Shown piece by piece: positions 1-6,549 of a stretch of 17,030 nucleotides of DNA. Location of the stretch: NCBI GenBank assembly GCA_018065965.1, contig JAGHSH010000029.1, positions 1 to 17,030 of the forward strand, read 5' to 3'. Below the pieces are notes generated by a model, which was given only the letters and a program-made list of their open reading frames with translations, made no database searches and had not been told where the DNA came from. The DNA comes from Candidatus Apopatocola equi. Lineage in GTDB: Bacteria; Bacillota; Clostridia; Oscillospirales; Oscillospiraceae. Positions within the stretch are counted from its first letter, which is position 1; every line of letters begins with the position of its first letter. Made by a program: the position numbers and the translations under genes.

Positions 1-697
1 CCGTGGCATGTCCCACGCCCTCGGCCATGACCACGATGTGGTGGCGGCGGCCGCGGATCGCACCCCGGCGGATGATCTCCGCCACGTCATGCTCAAAGTC
101 CACCTCCTGCTCCGGCAGCAGCACCGCAGAGGCGCCGGCGGCAATGCCGGAATACAGGGCCAGATGACCCGCGTGACGGCCCATGACCTCCACCACGGAC
201 ACACGCTCATGACTCTGCCCGGTGTCCCGGAGCTTGTCGATGGCGTCAAGGATGGTATTGCAGGCCGTGTCGAAGCCGATGGTATACTCCGTGCAGCCCA
301 TGTCGTTGTCGATCGTGGCAGGAATGCCGGCCACCTGCACCCCCAGCTTGGAGAGCTCCACGGCGCCCCGGAAGGTGCCGTCGCCGCCGATGGCGATCAC
401 GCCGTCCAGCCCCAGATATTTGCAGGTCTTTGCGGCCTTTTCCCGGTAGGCAGGGTCTAAAAATTCATCGCAGCGGGCCGTGTAGAGGATCGTGCCGCCC
501 TTGAGCGTCAGGCCATCCACATCCGAATTCTTCAGCTCCTGCACATCACCGTTGATCAGTCCCGCATAGCCCCGCTTGATGCCGATGACGCTGATGCCCT
601 CCGCCATCGCCGTGCGGACAATGGCGCGGATCACGGGATTCATACCCGGAGCATCGCCGCCGCTGGTGAGAACGCCGATACGCTTGATGGTTTTCAT
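1..697 (-). CDS. pfkA: 6-phosphofructokinase PfkA, 3' end cut by window edge
   Basis: Phosphorylates fructose 6-phosphate to fructose 1,6-bisphosphate, the committed step of glycolysis, in the cytoplasm. The first 232 residues are present of a usual length near 320. Visible motifs are the glycine-rich N-terminus IGVLTSGGDAPGMN (about 7-20), GGDGT (about 104-108), the catalytic loop IPATIDND (about 125-132, with the TIDND aspartates) and MGRHAGHLA (about 172-180). The GGDGT form, rather than GGDDT, points to an ATP-using and not a pyrophosphate-using enzyme; this comes from family knowledge. The ATG at 697 is preceded by AGGGGGAG at a good distance. The gene has its own promoter and is separated from upstream sfsA by a terminator, so it is probably transcribed independently of it. 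The remaining C-terminal part lies beyond the left edge. Confidence 0.96.
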   Translation of the reverse strand, partial: MKTIKRIGVLTSGGDAPGMNPVIRAIVRTAMAEGISVIGIKRGYAGLINGDVQELKNSDVDGLTLKGGTILYTARCDEFLDPAYREKAAKTCKYLGLDGVIAIGGDGTFRGAVELSKLGVQVAGIPATIDNDMGCTEYTIGFDTACNTILDAIDKLRDTGQSHERVSVVEVMGRHAGHLALYSGIAAGASAVLLPEQEVDFEHDVAEIIRRGAIRGRRHHIVVMAEGVGHAT

Positions 698-726
698 ACG
701 CTTCTCCCCCTCTTGTTTTTTCTTAC

Positions 727-755
727 AGTATAGCCCGAAAAAGCGGTTTACGCAA
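727..755 (-). promoter_or_regulatory. Sigma-A promoter of pfkA
   Basis: Read on the minus strand, the -35 box TTGCGT (755-750) and the -10 box TATACT (732-727) are separated by exactly 17 bases. The -10 box ends 29 bases before the pfkA ATG. The -35 box begins immediately after the T-tract of the sfsA terminator. Confidence 0.85.
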
Positions 756-789
756 GAAAAAAGAGGGGAAAAAGCGACTTTTTCCCCTC
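756..789 (-). terminator. Rho-independent terminator after sfsA
   Basis: A perfect 12-bp stem (763-774 with 778-789) and a 3-base loop are followed on the minus strand by a run of six T (762-757). It lies 15 bases after the sfsA stop. The sequence is nearly symmetrical, but the T-run is on the minus side, so it serves sfsA. Confidence 0.9.
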
Positions 790-804
790 GGCAGCTCCGC
801 AGAC

Positions 805-1479
805 TCAGAGAAGAACGGGCAGAGGCCGGTCTGCGCACATACTCCGCTCCGTAACGAGGCAGTCATAGCAGAGGATCTCCACCCCGGCGGCGGCCGCCTC
901 CCGGAGCGCCCTGCCGAAAGCCGGGTCGGTCTCATCGTTGGGAGCGAGGGACACCGCGCCCTTCATCTGCACCAGAAACAGAAGCGTGGCCTTCTCTCCC
1001 TCTTCCGCCAGCCGCCGCAGCTCCCGCAGGTGCTTCACGCCCCGCTCCGTAGGAGCGTCGGGGAAAAAGCAGCGGCCGGAGCGCTCCAGCGTGCAGCCCT
1101 TGACCTCCACCCAGCGCCGATGCTCCGGCGTGTCCACCGCAAAATCGAAGCGGGAGGCGCCGCATTTCTGCTCGGGAACGATCCTCGCGTCCGGATAAAG
1201 CCGCCGGAGCAGCTCCTTCGCCGCGGCATTGGGCGCCTGGGAGTCCATGTTGATGAGCCCTGTACCCTCCTTGTAGACTGCGATCAGGTCATATTTCGTT
1301 TTCCTATGATCACCCTCGGCGATGCTCAGCACCACCCTTGCGTCCCTGACCAGCAGCTCCCGGCAGCGGCCCGTGTTCTTTACATGAACGCTGACCTCCT
1401 CGCCGTTGAGCTCAACCCTAGCAACAAAACGGTTGGGGCGGCTCAGGAACCGCCCCAACGTGACATTCGCATATTCCAT
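805..1479 (-). CDS. sfsA: SfsA family protein (sugar fermentation stimulation protein homologue)
   Basis: A 224-residue protein, close to the usual SfsA length of about 230. Family features seen are an N-terminal OB-like part with HVKNTGRCRELL (about 32-43), a central VEVKGCTL segment of the PD-(D/E)XK nuclease-like fold, FPDAPTERGVKHL just after it, and a terminal CLVTER. SfsA was named for stimulating maltose metabolism in E. coli and binds DNA there; its biochemical role is not settled. The ATG at 1479 was chosen because homology begins there (MEYANVTLGRF). Upstream in-frame codons lie inside the neighbouring tetR gene. Only two bases separate its start from the tetR stop, so the two are co-transcribed and probably translationally coupled. 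Confidence 0.92.
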   Translation of the reverse strand: MEYANVTLGRFLSRPNRFVARVELNGEEVSVHVKNTGRCRELLVRDARVVLSIAEGDHRKTKYDLIAVYKEGTGLINMDSQAPNAAAKELLRRLYPDARIVPEQKCGASRFDFAVDTPEHRRWVEVKGCTLERSGRCFFPDAPTERGVKHLRELRRLAEEGEKATLLFLVQMKGAVSLAPNDETDPAFGRALREAAAAGVEILCYDCLVTERSMCADRPLPVLL

Positions 1480-1481
1480 TC

Positions 1482-2054
1482 TCAGACAGCGCCGACGCCC
1501 CGGGTGATGATGTTGCCGCAGAGGCGGGCCATCGTCTCCGTGCTTTCCTTTTTGCCGCCCTCGATCCACTTGAGAGCCACGGCCACCAGTCCGGCAGTCA
1601 CATAGGAAAGCGCCAGTCCCGGCTCGGTCTCACCGCCGATGCGAGTCTGCAGCAGGGGCAGGAGATACTGCCGCTCCAGCTCCGCATTGAGGCGGTGCTG
1701 GAAGTCCATATCCACCGTGGTGGAACGCAGCGCATAGATCAGATCCGCATTCTCCCCGGCCAGCTCGAAAAGCTCGGTCAGATAGGCAAAAGCGTACTCA
1801 TTGCTCACCCGATCCTTATATTTCTCGCCCAGAGCAGCAAGCGCGGCGTACAGCTCCTCCTCCAGTGAGGTGAGCAGTCCTTCCACATCCCGGTAATGGG
1901 CATAAAACGTTCCCCGGTTCACATCCGCCAGCTCTGCCACGTCCCGAACCGTAATGTGCTCCAGATCCTTTTTCAGGAGCAGGCTCGTCAGCGCGGTGCG
2001 AAGCTGTTTCTTGGTTTTGCGGACACGGCGGTCCTCATTGTTGCGCACAGCCAT
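1482..2054 (-). CDS. TetR/AcrR family transcriptional regulator
   Basis: A 190-residue regulator. The N-terminal helix-turn-helix domain covers about residues 12-58: RKTKKQLRTALTSLLLKK, then ITVRDVAELADVNRGTFYAHY with the recognition helix. The C-terminal ligand-binding domain is alpha-helical and resembles the TetR_C_8/DhaS-like group, which is an inference from the overall pattern. The ATG at 2054 was chosen over upstream in-frame codons because it has GGGAG seven to eight bases before it and begins the recognisable domain. It is the first gene of a two-gene unit with sfsA, driven by a near-consensus promoter. Its ligand and targets cannot be read from the sequence. Confidence 0.9.
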   Translation of the reverse strand: MAVRNNEDRRVRKTKKQLRTALTSLLLKKDLEHITVRDVAELADVNRGTFYAHYRDVEGLLTSLEEELYAALAALGEKYKDRVSNEYAFAYLTELFELAGENADLIYALRSTTVDMDFQHRLNAELERQYLLPLLQTRIGGETEPGLALSYVTAGLVAVALKWIEGGKKESTETMARLCGNIITRGVGAV

Positions 2055-2166
2055 CTGCTTTTCTCCCTTTTCCTTCCCGTCTTCACAAAAGCACCGGGAA
2101 TGACCATTCTCCGTATTTTTCGACCTCTCGGAGCCCTGCTCCGGGTAATCTATCCAACGAAACGGT

Positions 2167-2195
2167 ATTATATACGGACTTATTGAAAAAAACAA
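2167..2195 (-). promoter_or_regulatory. Sigma-A promoter of tetR-sfsA
   Basis: On the minus strand, TTGTTT (2195-2190), 17 bases and TATAAT (2172-2167) form a strong promoter about 110 bases before the regulator ATG. A GGAC-tttt-GTCC inverted repeat (2196-2207) lies directly against the -35 box. Confidence 0.8.
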
Positions 2196-2259
2196 GGACT
2201 TTTGTCCGCAAACAGAACCGGAAATTGATATTTGTGCAAAATAGCAAAAAATGCGGTTT

Positions 2260-2272
2260 ACAGACGGTCTGT
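2260..2272. promoter_or_regulatory. Perfect palindrome, possible TetR-type operator
   Basis: ACAGACGGTCTGT is a perfect palindrome of two 6-bp arms around one base, in the spacer between the rodA-like stop and the tetR promoter. The form is typical of TetR-family operators, but it lies about 65 bases upstream of the -35 box, so autoregulation through it is only a guess. It could instead be part of a weak transcription stop after rodA. Confidence 0.35.
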
Positions 2273-2293
2273 TCTGTGTGTCTGCGCTCCGTT

Positions 2294-3436
2294 TCAGCTG
2301 CCCCGGATGAAGCGTCCCGGCTTTGGTCGGAATTTGATGCCGGAAACGATGCCCACAGCGGCAAAGGAGGTCATGACCGAGGTGCCGCCGTAGCTGAAGA
2401 AGGGCAGGGTGATGCCGATAACCGGTGTAATCTCCATGCACATGCCGGTGTTGATGAGCAGCTGGACAAAGAAGGAGGCCGCGATGCCCGTGCAGACCAG
2501 GAAGGACATGGTGTTGTTGCTGTGGAGACCCACATACATGATGCGGATGATGACGATGCAGAGCAGGAAGATGATGGACACGCAGGCGATCATGCCCAGC
2601 TCCTCACCGGCAGAGGAGAAGATGAAGTCCGTATGCTTGCCGGAGAGTGCCTCCGACTGGGTCTGGATGCCCTTGCCGTAGCCCACGCCGGTGAGCTGAC
2701 CGGAGGCCAGAGCGATCTTGCTCTGGTTGGCGTGCCAGCGGATGCCCCAGCCGTCGGGGTCCACGGTGGGGTCATAGGGGGCAAGGATGCGCTGCCGCTG
2801 ATAATCGTCCAGAAAGTAGTTCCAGAGCACCGGCGTTGCCAGCGCCACCGATGCGCCTGCCAGCAGGAACCAGTAGAGCTTCACGCCTGCGGCGATGAGC
2901 ATGATGCCGAAAATGCCGATAAAGACGATGGCGGAGCCCAGATCGTCGGCGGTGATCATCAGCCAGACGAAGGTCACGCCGAAGTGCATCACCATCTGGA
3001 TCACGGAGCCCACGGAGGAAATGTCCTTATATTCCTTCAGGTATGTCATCTGCTTGGCCATCAGGACGATGAAGATGATCTTGGAGATCTCAGCGGGCTG
3101 CACGCCGATGGGGCCGAAACGGAGCCAGGCGGAGTTGCCGGTGCCGCCGTCCACGCCGAAGGGGATCAGCGTACCCTGCAGGAGCAGCTCGAAGCCCGCC
3201 AGCAGGATCCACCTGTCCGCATACACGTCCAGATCGATGACCGTAAAAAGCACATAGGCGGCAAGGCCCAGCACGATGCCCAGCAGCTGCACGGGCATGA
3301 AGGTTTTCGTGGAGAAGGACATGGTGGCGCTGCGGATGACCACCAGACCGAAGGTGGAGCATAACAGGCAGACGCCCAGCAGAAAAAGATCCGCCTTTCG
3401 GAAAAAGTCCTGTATGAGAATTTTAAGCTGTTTCAA
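2294..3436 (-). CDS. rodA: RodA-like SEDS peptidoglycan glycosyltransferase
   Basis: A 380-residue polytopic membrane protein with about ten hydrophobic segments, as in the FtsW/RodA/SpoVE family, which polymerises lipid II into glycan strands with a partner class B PBP. Family motifs seen are NSAWLRFGPIGVQPAEISK (about 101-119), the catalytic-aspartate motif ADDLGSA (D165), NQSKIALASGQLTGVGYGKG (about 237-256), KHTDFIFSSAGEELG (about 267-281) and LPFFSYGGTS (about 344-353). The TDFIF/GEELG form and its occurrence outside a division cluster favour RodA over FtsW. The start is TTG at 3436: GGAGG lies ten bases before it, the encoded N-terminus MKQLKILIQDFFRKAD fits RodA, and no nearer ATG keeps the first helix. 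It stands alone, with its own promoter. Confidence 0.92.
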   Translation of the reverse strand: MKQLKILIQDFFRKADLFLLGVCLLCSTFGLVVIRSATMSFSTKTFMPVQLLGIVLGLAAYVLFTVIDLDVYADRWILLAGFELLLQGTLIPFGVDGGTGNSAWLRFGPIGVQPAEISKIIFIVLMAKQMTYLKEYKDISSVGSVIQMVMHFGVTFVWLMITADDLGSAIVFIGIFGIMLIAAGVKLYWFLLAGASVALATPVLWNYFLDDYQRQRILAPYDPTVDPDGWGIRWHANQSKIALASGQLTGVGYGKGIQTQSEALSGKHTDFIFSSAGEELGMIACVSIIFLLCIVIIRIMYVGLHSNNTMSFLVCTGIAASFFVQLLINTGMCMEITPVIGITLPFFSYGGTSVMTSFAAVGIVSGIKFRPKPGRFIRGS

Positions 3437-3474
3437 TGATTTCTTGCCTCCGGGAGAGGGAGTTTTATTCGGTT

Positions 3475-3503
3475 ATTATAGCACAACCGCCCCCAGGATG
3501 CAA
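3475..3503 (-). promoter_or_regulatory. Sigma-A promoter of the rodA-like gene
   Basis: On the minus strand, TTGCAT (3503-3498), exactly 17 bases and TATAAT (3480-3475) lie about 40 bases before the TTG start. Confidence 0.87.
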
Positions 3504-3547
3504 GAAGAATGCACACTCACGCCGTGGGGAACGGAATTCAGCCCCCC

Positions 3548-3579
3548 CTCATTCTCTTTCTCGGCAGAAAGAGAATGAG
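3548..3579. repeat. Long perfect hairpin in the intergenic repeat region
   Basis: CTCATTCTCTTTCT (3548-3561) and its exact complement (3566-3579) flank a 4-base loop. The 14-bp stem has no T-run at either end, so it is not an ordinary terminator. It sits immediately beside a second palindromic repeat and is probably part of the same composite intergenic element. Confidence 0.7.
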
Positions 3580-3590
3580 CGCCGGGGAGA

Positions 3591-3632
3591 GATGCGGATT
3601 GCCACGTCGCTTCGCTCCTCGCAATGACAGGG
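3591..3632. repeat. Palindromic intergenic repeat (REP/MITE-like)
   Basis: The core has ATTGC (3598-3602) and GCAAT (3621-3625) around CACGTCGCTTCGCTCCTC. From memory, this short sequence recurs between genes in many bacterial genomes, where its translation gives spurious peptides such as CEERSDVAI; that peptide is encoded here on the minus strand. Only one copy is in this window, so the repeated nature rests on that recollection. Confidence 0.6.
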
Positions 3633-3654
3633 GGGAAGAGGGGCTGAAGGCATG

Positions 3655-3695
3655 AAAAACGGGTTCCCTGCAAAAACCGGCTTTGCAGGGAACCC
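3655..3695 (-). terminator. Rho-independent terminator of glycosidase operon copy 1
   Basis: A 14-bp perfect stem (3661-3674 with 3682-3695) and a 7-base loop are followed on the minus strand by five T (3659-3655). It lies nine bases after the small membrane protein stop. Confidence 0.9.
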
Positions 3696-3703
3696 GAGAG
3701 CGC

Positions 3704-3907
3704 TTATTTTCTTTTTCTGCGGAGGAAGAGCACAAGGGTGAGGGCCATGCACAGTGCGGAGAGGCCGAAGATCACATAACTGGGAAGCGAGTTCAGAAAG
3801 CGCATATACGGGTTGCGCACATGGCAGATAAGCACCGTGATGTCCGAGAGCAGGAAGCACAGGCTCAGATTTGCAAGGAAAATCAGGGCGTCGGAACGAT
3901 TCTTCAC
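3704..3907 (-). CDS. Small two-helix membrane protein, copy 1 (unknown family)
   Basis: A 67-residue protein with two hydrophobic stretches (about residues 8-29 and 43-62) and a basic end, RRKRK. Between them lies CHVRNPYMRFLNSLPSYV, closely matching the 65-residue protein at 6345-6542. The match to an independently placed paralogue, the overlap with the gene before it and a terminator just after it all support it as real despite its size. The start is GTG at 3907, with GGGAGG before it. GTGA gives a four-base overlap with the glycosidase stop, so the two are very likely translated together. The function is not recognised; a membrane partner or chaperone of the glycosidase is a guess from linkage. 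Confidence 0.82.
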   Translation of the reverse strand: MKNRSDALIFLANLSLCFLLSDITVLICHVRNPYMRFLNSLPSYVIFGLSALCMALTLVLFLRRKRK

Positions 3908-4977
3908 GGTCTTTCCTCCCCTCCCGACGGCGCAGTGTCCGTCAGATAGATGATGTCATTCTGCGGGTTCCGGTTGCCGTTGCTCTGCAGGCTGTACTTC
4001 TCGCCGTTAAAGGCGATCTGCGCCGTGCGGCCGCCGTCCAGATTATAGGCGAGGGTGCAGCCCTCTCTGGCGAAAAGCTCGGCGAACTGATCCATCCGCA
4101 CGCCCACGGAGGCGCCGCGCCCCTCCGCCACGATCATGCAGTAATGCCCCGGCTCATAGTAGCCGATGCCCGCCCGGGGCTGCAGGGTGCCCATAAAGAT
4201 GTAGCGGTCAAACACCCCGCTGAAATCCGTTCTGGCCTCGCCGGATTCTGTGATGAGGGCAGGGCCGAAGTGCCAGCTCTGCAGCACCGCCTTGTCCCCC
4301 TGCGCGGAGAGGAGCGCGTCCGTTTCGGTCTCCCCGGAGCGAAGGATCTCCATGCTGCCGTCGGCGTAGAGGACGCAGAACTCGGCGGCAGTGGCGCGGT
4401 CATCGTACACAACGCCGTTCTTCACGGCAAAGCAGTGCGCCTGCCGGAGGCAGGAGTCCCCGCCCATAGCAAACAGCGCGTTGTGCGCCTCCATCATTTC
4501 CAGAATATCCTGGTCGTCATAGTAATTGTAGCCATCATGGGCCAGAGCGGTCTGCATATTGTCCAGGTAGGCCACATAGATGTAGCAGACATACCAGCGC
4601 ACATTGCCCTTGCCCAGATTTTCTTCATGGGTGGTGATGGTCAGAGACACGTTAGGGCTGGTGTAGCTGTTTTCCGTGATCACGGTCTCGTCCGTGAAAT
4701 GCTCCGCAAACTTCCGCTGCCACGCCGTAAGCAGCTCCGGTTCAGGCTCAGGCGCCTCCTCCGGGCTGCTCACTGCCGTATTTTCGCGCTCCCCGACCGG
4801 AGCTTCGATGCCGATGCCGGCGCGCTCGGCGGCGGCCTTCTTGGCACGGGCAATGGGCAGAACATGGTGGAAGAGCGCAAAGGTGCAGAGGATCAGGCCG
4901 GTAAGAAAAACATCCAGCAGAAGATAGCCGATCCGTCGGCGTGTTCTCTTTTCTTTCCGGCTGTGCAGCCCGGTCAT
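3904..4977 (-). CDS. Membrane-anchored NAGPA-like phosphodiester glycosidase, copy 1
   Basis: A 357-residue protein. Residues 1-15 are strongly basic, a single hydrophobic segment (about 16-40, ending FALFHHVLP) acts as a signal anchor, a variable linker follows, and the rest should be extracytoplasmic. The C-terminal half resembles the phosphodiester glycosidase (NAGPA, PF09992) family, with GIGYYEPGHYCMIVAEGR and YNLDGGRTA (about 311-319). The family usually reads NLDGGGS at that point; here an arginine replaces the third glycine. Family members cleave sugar-phosphodiester bonds, and several bacterial ones are annotated in exopolysaccharide metabolism; the substrate here is unknown. ATG 4977 was chosen because GGGGGAG lies five bases before it, whereas the longer TTG at 5040 lacks a ribosome site. 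It is paralogous to 5255-6352 over the whole ectodomain. Confidence 0.87.
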   Translation of the reverse strand: MTGLHSRKEKRTRRRIGYLLLDVFLTGLILCTFALFHHVLPIARAKKAAAERAGIGIEAPVGERENTAVSSPEEAPEPEPELLTAWQRKFAEHFTDETVITENSYTSPNVSLTITTHEENLGKGNVRWYVCYIYVAYLDNMQTALAHDGYNYYDDQDILEMMEAHNALFAMGGDSCLRQAHCFAVKNGVVYDDRATAAEFCVLYADGSMEILRSGETETDALLSAQGDKAVLQSWHFGPALITESGEARTDFSGVFDRYIFMGTLQPRAGIGYYEPGHYCMIVAEGRGASVGVRMDQFAELFAREGCTLAYNLDGGRTAQIAFNGEKYSLQSNGNRNPQNDIIYLTDTAPSGGEERP

Positions 4978-5069
4978 ACCGTCTCCCCCTTTTGACGGGC
5001 AAACAGTTTCTTCCGTCCGCTCTGCCCGATTTTTATACAATTAAGTATCTGAAATTCTAACGATTAAAT

Positions 5070-5097
5070 ATTATAAACATTTTTGCGGATATGTCAA
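5070..5097 (-). promoter_or_regulatory. Promoter of glycosidase operon copy 1
   Basis: On the minus strand, a consensus TTGACA (5097-5092), 16 bases and a consensus TATAAT (5075-5070). Both hexamers are perfect, so basal expression should be high unless repressed. The leader is about 85 bases. Confidence 0.87.
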
Positions 5098-5113
5098 ACG
5101 AAAATTACGAAAC

Positions 5114-5145
5114 ACATACAAGAATCGTCCGTCAGCACTGTATGT
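5114..5145. promoter_or_regulatory. Inverted repeat between the divergent promoters
   Basis: ACATACA (5114-5120) and TGTATGT (5139-5145) form 7-bp arms 18 bases apart, lying between the -35 boxes of the two divergent glycosidase operons. It could be a shared regulator site, but arms this short arise by chance fairly often in AT-rich spacers. Confidence 0.25.
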
Positions 5146-5177
5146 CTTTTCTTCTGTTTCACCTTTCGGGTGTGCTC

Positions 5178-5206
5178 TTGACTTTTCCTCTTTCGGGCTG
5201 TATACT
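5178..5206 (+). promoter_or_regulatory. Promoter of glycosidase operon copy 2
   Basis: TTGACT (5178-5183), exactly 17 bases and TATACT (5201-5206). Transcription would begin about 40 bases before the glycosidase ATG. Confidence 0.87.
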
Positions 5207-5254
5207 CTCATCACTGATATTTATAGTTATGAGATAATAAACACTCACTGTGCT

Positions 5255-6352
5255 ATGAAACTGAAACCTGACAACAAAATGAAAAAGCACTTCGCCCTTC
5301 GTTTCGTCACGGAGACGCTGGCCATGACCGCCGGGATCCTGCTGACCTTTGCGCTCTTCCACCATGTTCTGCCCATCTGTTTTTCCCGGCAGGGGACGGG
5401 TACCCCGGCGGAGCCGGATCCCGTTGCTACGGCGATTCCTCTCTCAACGCCCGCGCCGATGATTGGGGAGACCGAGGAAACCCCTGAGCCACGCTTCCAT
5501 CCCCCGGAGAACGCCACGGCCTGGCAGTGGAAGTTCGCAGAGCATTTCACGGACGAGGTCACCGTGACCGAAAACAGCTATACCAGTCCCAACCTCTCCC
5601 TTACGATCACGACCCATAATGAGGATCTGGGCAGGGGCAATGTGCGCTGGCACGTCTGCGACATCTATGTTTCCTCCACGGACAATTTCCGCACGGCCTT
5701 TGCCTATGACCTGTTCCGGCCCTATGTGGAGCAGGACATACTGGAAATGATGAGCGCCCACAACGCCATTCTGGCTATGAGCGGCGACTCCTGTCTGCGG
5801 CAGGATCGCTCTCTCGTGGTGCGCAACGGCTATGTATACAGCCAATACCCCACCGCCGCCGACTATCTGCTGCTGTTTGCCGACGGCAGCATGAAGACCT
5901 TTGTCACGGCGGAAACGGATCTTTCCGCTCTTCTTGCCGGCGAGGGGGAGCAGCAGGTTCTGCAGAGCTGGCACTTCGGGCCCTCCCTGCTGGACGAAGC
6001 GGGGCGGGCGAAAACCGATTTTACCGCCGCCATCGACAAATACGTGATGTATGAGGAAACGCACCCCCGCTGCGGCATCGGCTATTACGAGCCGGGACAT
6101 TACTGCCTCCTGCTGGCCGAAGGACGGCTGGAGCACTCGGTGGGCGTGACCGTGCAGGAGCTGGCACAGCTCTTTGAGCGGGAGGGCTGTGCGCTGGCCT
6201 ATAATCTGGACGGCGGCCGCACCGCAGTGCTGGGCTTCAACTCTGCCCGCTTCAGCGTCCAGAGCAACCGCGCGACCAGACTGCAGAACGACATTGTCTA
6301 TTTCACGGACGTTCCCCCGGCAGCCGTGGGAGAGGAGGAGCGCCATGGATAA
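5255..6352 (+). CDS. Membrane-anchored NAGPA-like phosphodiester glycosidase, copy 2
   Basis: A 365-residue paralogue of 3904-4977. A basic N-terminus is followed by one hydrophobic segment (about residues 19-43, containing TFALFHHVLP, nearly identical to copy 1), then a Pro/Thr-rich linker and a conserved ectodomain. Shared blocks include KFAEHFTDE, ENSYTSPN, SLTITTH, GNVRW, QDILEMM, GDSCLRQ, VLQSWHFGP, GIGYYEPGHYC and YNLDGGRTA. The linker is the least conserved part. The assignment to the NAGPA phosphodiester glycosidase family rests on the C-terminal motifs, and the substrate is unknown. ATG 5255 is used, but neither it nor the in-frame ATG at 5279 has a clear ribosome site, unlike copy 1. 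The stop overlaps the next gene by eight bases. Confidence 0.86.
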   Translation: MKLKPDNKMKKHFALRFVTETLAMTAGILLTFALFHHVLPICFSRQGTGTPAEPDPVATAIPLSTPAPMIGETEETPEPRFHPPENATAWQWKFAEHFTDEVTVTENSYTSPNLSLTITTHNEDLGRGNVRWHVCDIYVSSTDNFRTAFAYDLFRPYVEQDILEMMSAHNAILAMSGDSCLRQDRSLVVRNGYVYSQYPTAADYLLLFADGSMKTFVTAETDLSALLAGEGEQQVLQSWHFGPSLLDEAGRAKTDFTAAIDKYVMYEETHPRCGIGYYEPGHYCLLLAEGRLEHSVGVTVQELAQLFEREGCALAYNLDGGRTAVLGFNSARFSVQSNRATRLQNDIVYFTDVPPAAVGEEERHG

Positions 6353-6542
6353 GAAGCAGCTCCGCTCCCTGCAGCTGATGATCGCCTTTCTGATCTCCGA
6401 TCTGGTGGTCGTTTACTGTCATATGCGCAATCCCTTCATGGGTTTTCTCTCCTCGCGCAGCTCCTATGTTCTTTTCTTTTTCAGCTTTGTTTCCGTGGTT
6501 GCTTTCCTTGTTCTTCGCTTTTTTCCCGGGAAACGCAAATAA
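6345..6542 (+). CDS. Small two-helix membrane protein, copy 2 (unknown family)
   Basis: A 65-residue protein with two hydrophobic stretches (about residues 9-26 and 41-59) and the basic end GKRK. It shares ISDLVVVYCHMRNPFMGFL with LSDITVLICHVRNPYMRFL of copy 1, followed in both by S-x-x-SYV. The cysteine, histidine, RNP and methionine are identical in both. ATG 6345 has GGAGG just before it and overlaps the glycosidase stop (ATGGATAA), as in copy 1. The conserved position directly behind a glycosidase in both copies suggests the two proteins work together. No known family is recognised. Confidence 0.83.
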   Translation: MDKKQLRSLQLMIAFLISDLVVVYCHMRNPFMGFLSSRSSYVLFFFSFVSVVAFLVLRFFPGKRK

Positions 6543-6549
6543 GCGCTGT

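Noticed and set aside
8..460. Plus-strand open frame at the left edge
   Set aside because: Antisense to pfkA.
2183..3364. Long plus-strand open frame of 393 codons
   Set aside because: It lies antisense to the rodA-like gene, is full of His/Asp/Gly typical of antisense readings of GC-rich membrane genes, and has no ribosome site.
3538..3860. Short minus-strand peptides such as HCEERSDVAI in the repeat region
   Set aside because: These are translations of palindromic repeat DNA and of the other frames of the small membrane gene, not proteins.
3871..4995. Plus-strand open frame of 374 codons
   Set aside because: It is antisense to glycosidase copy 1, which has a matching paralogue, anchor and promoter. 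No domain was seen in the antisense reading.
4978..5040. Longer glycosidase copy 1 from a TTG at 5040
   Set aside because: The added residues lack a ribosome site, whereas ATG 4977 has GGGGGAG at five bases and begins just before the basic anchor region.
5444..6346. Minus-strand open frame of 300 codons
   Set aside because: Antisense to glycosidase copy 2; its likeness to the other antisense frame only mirrors the paralogy.
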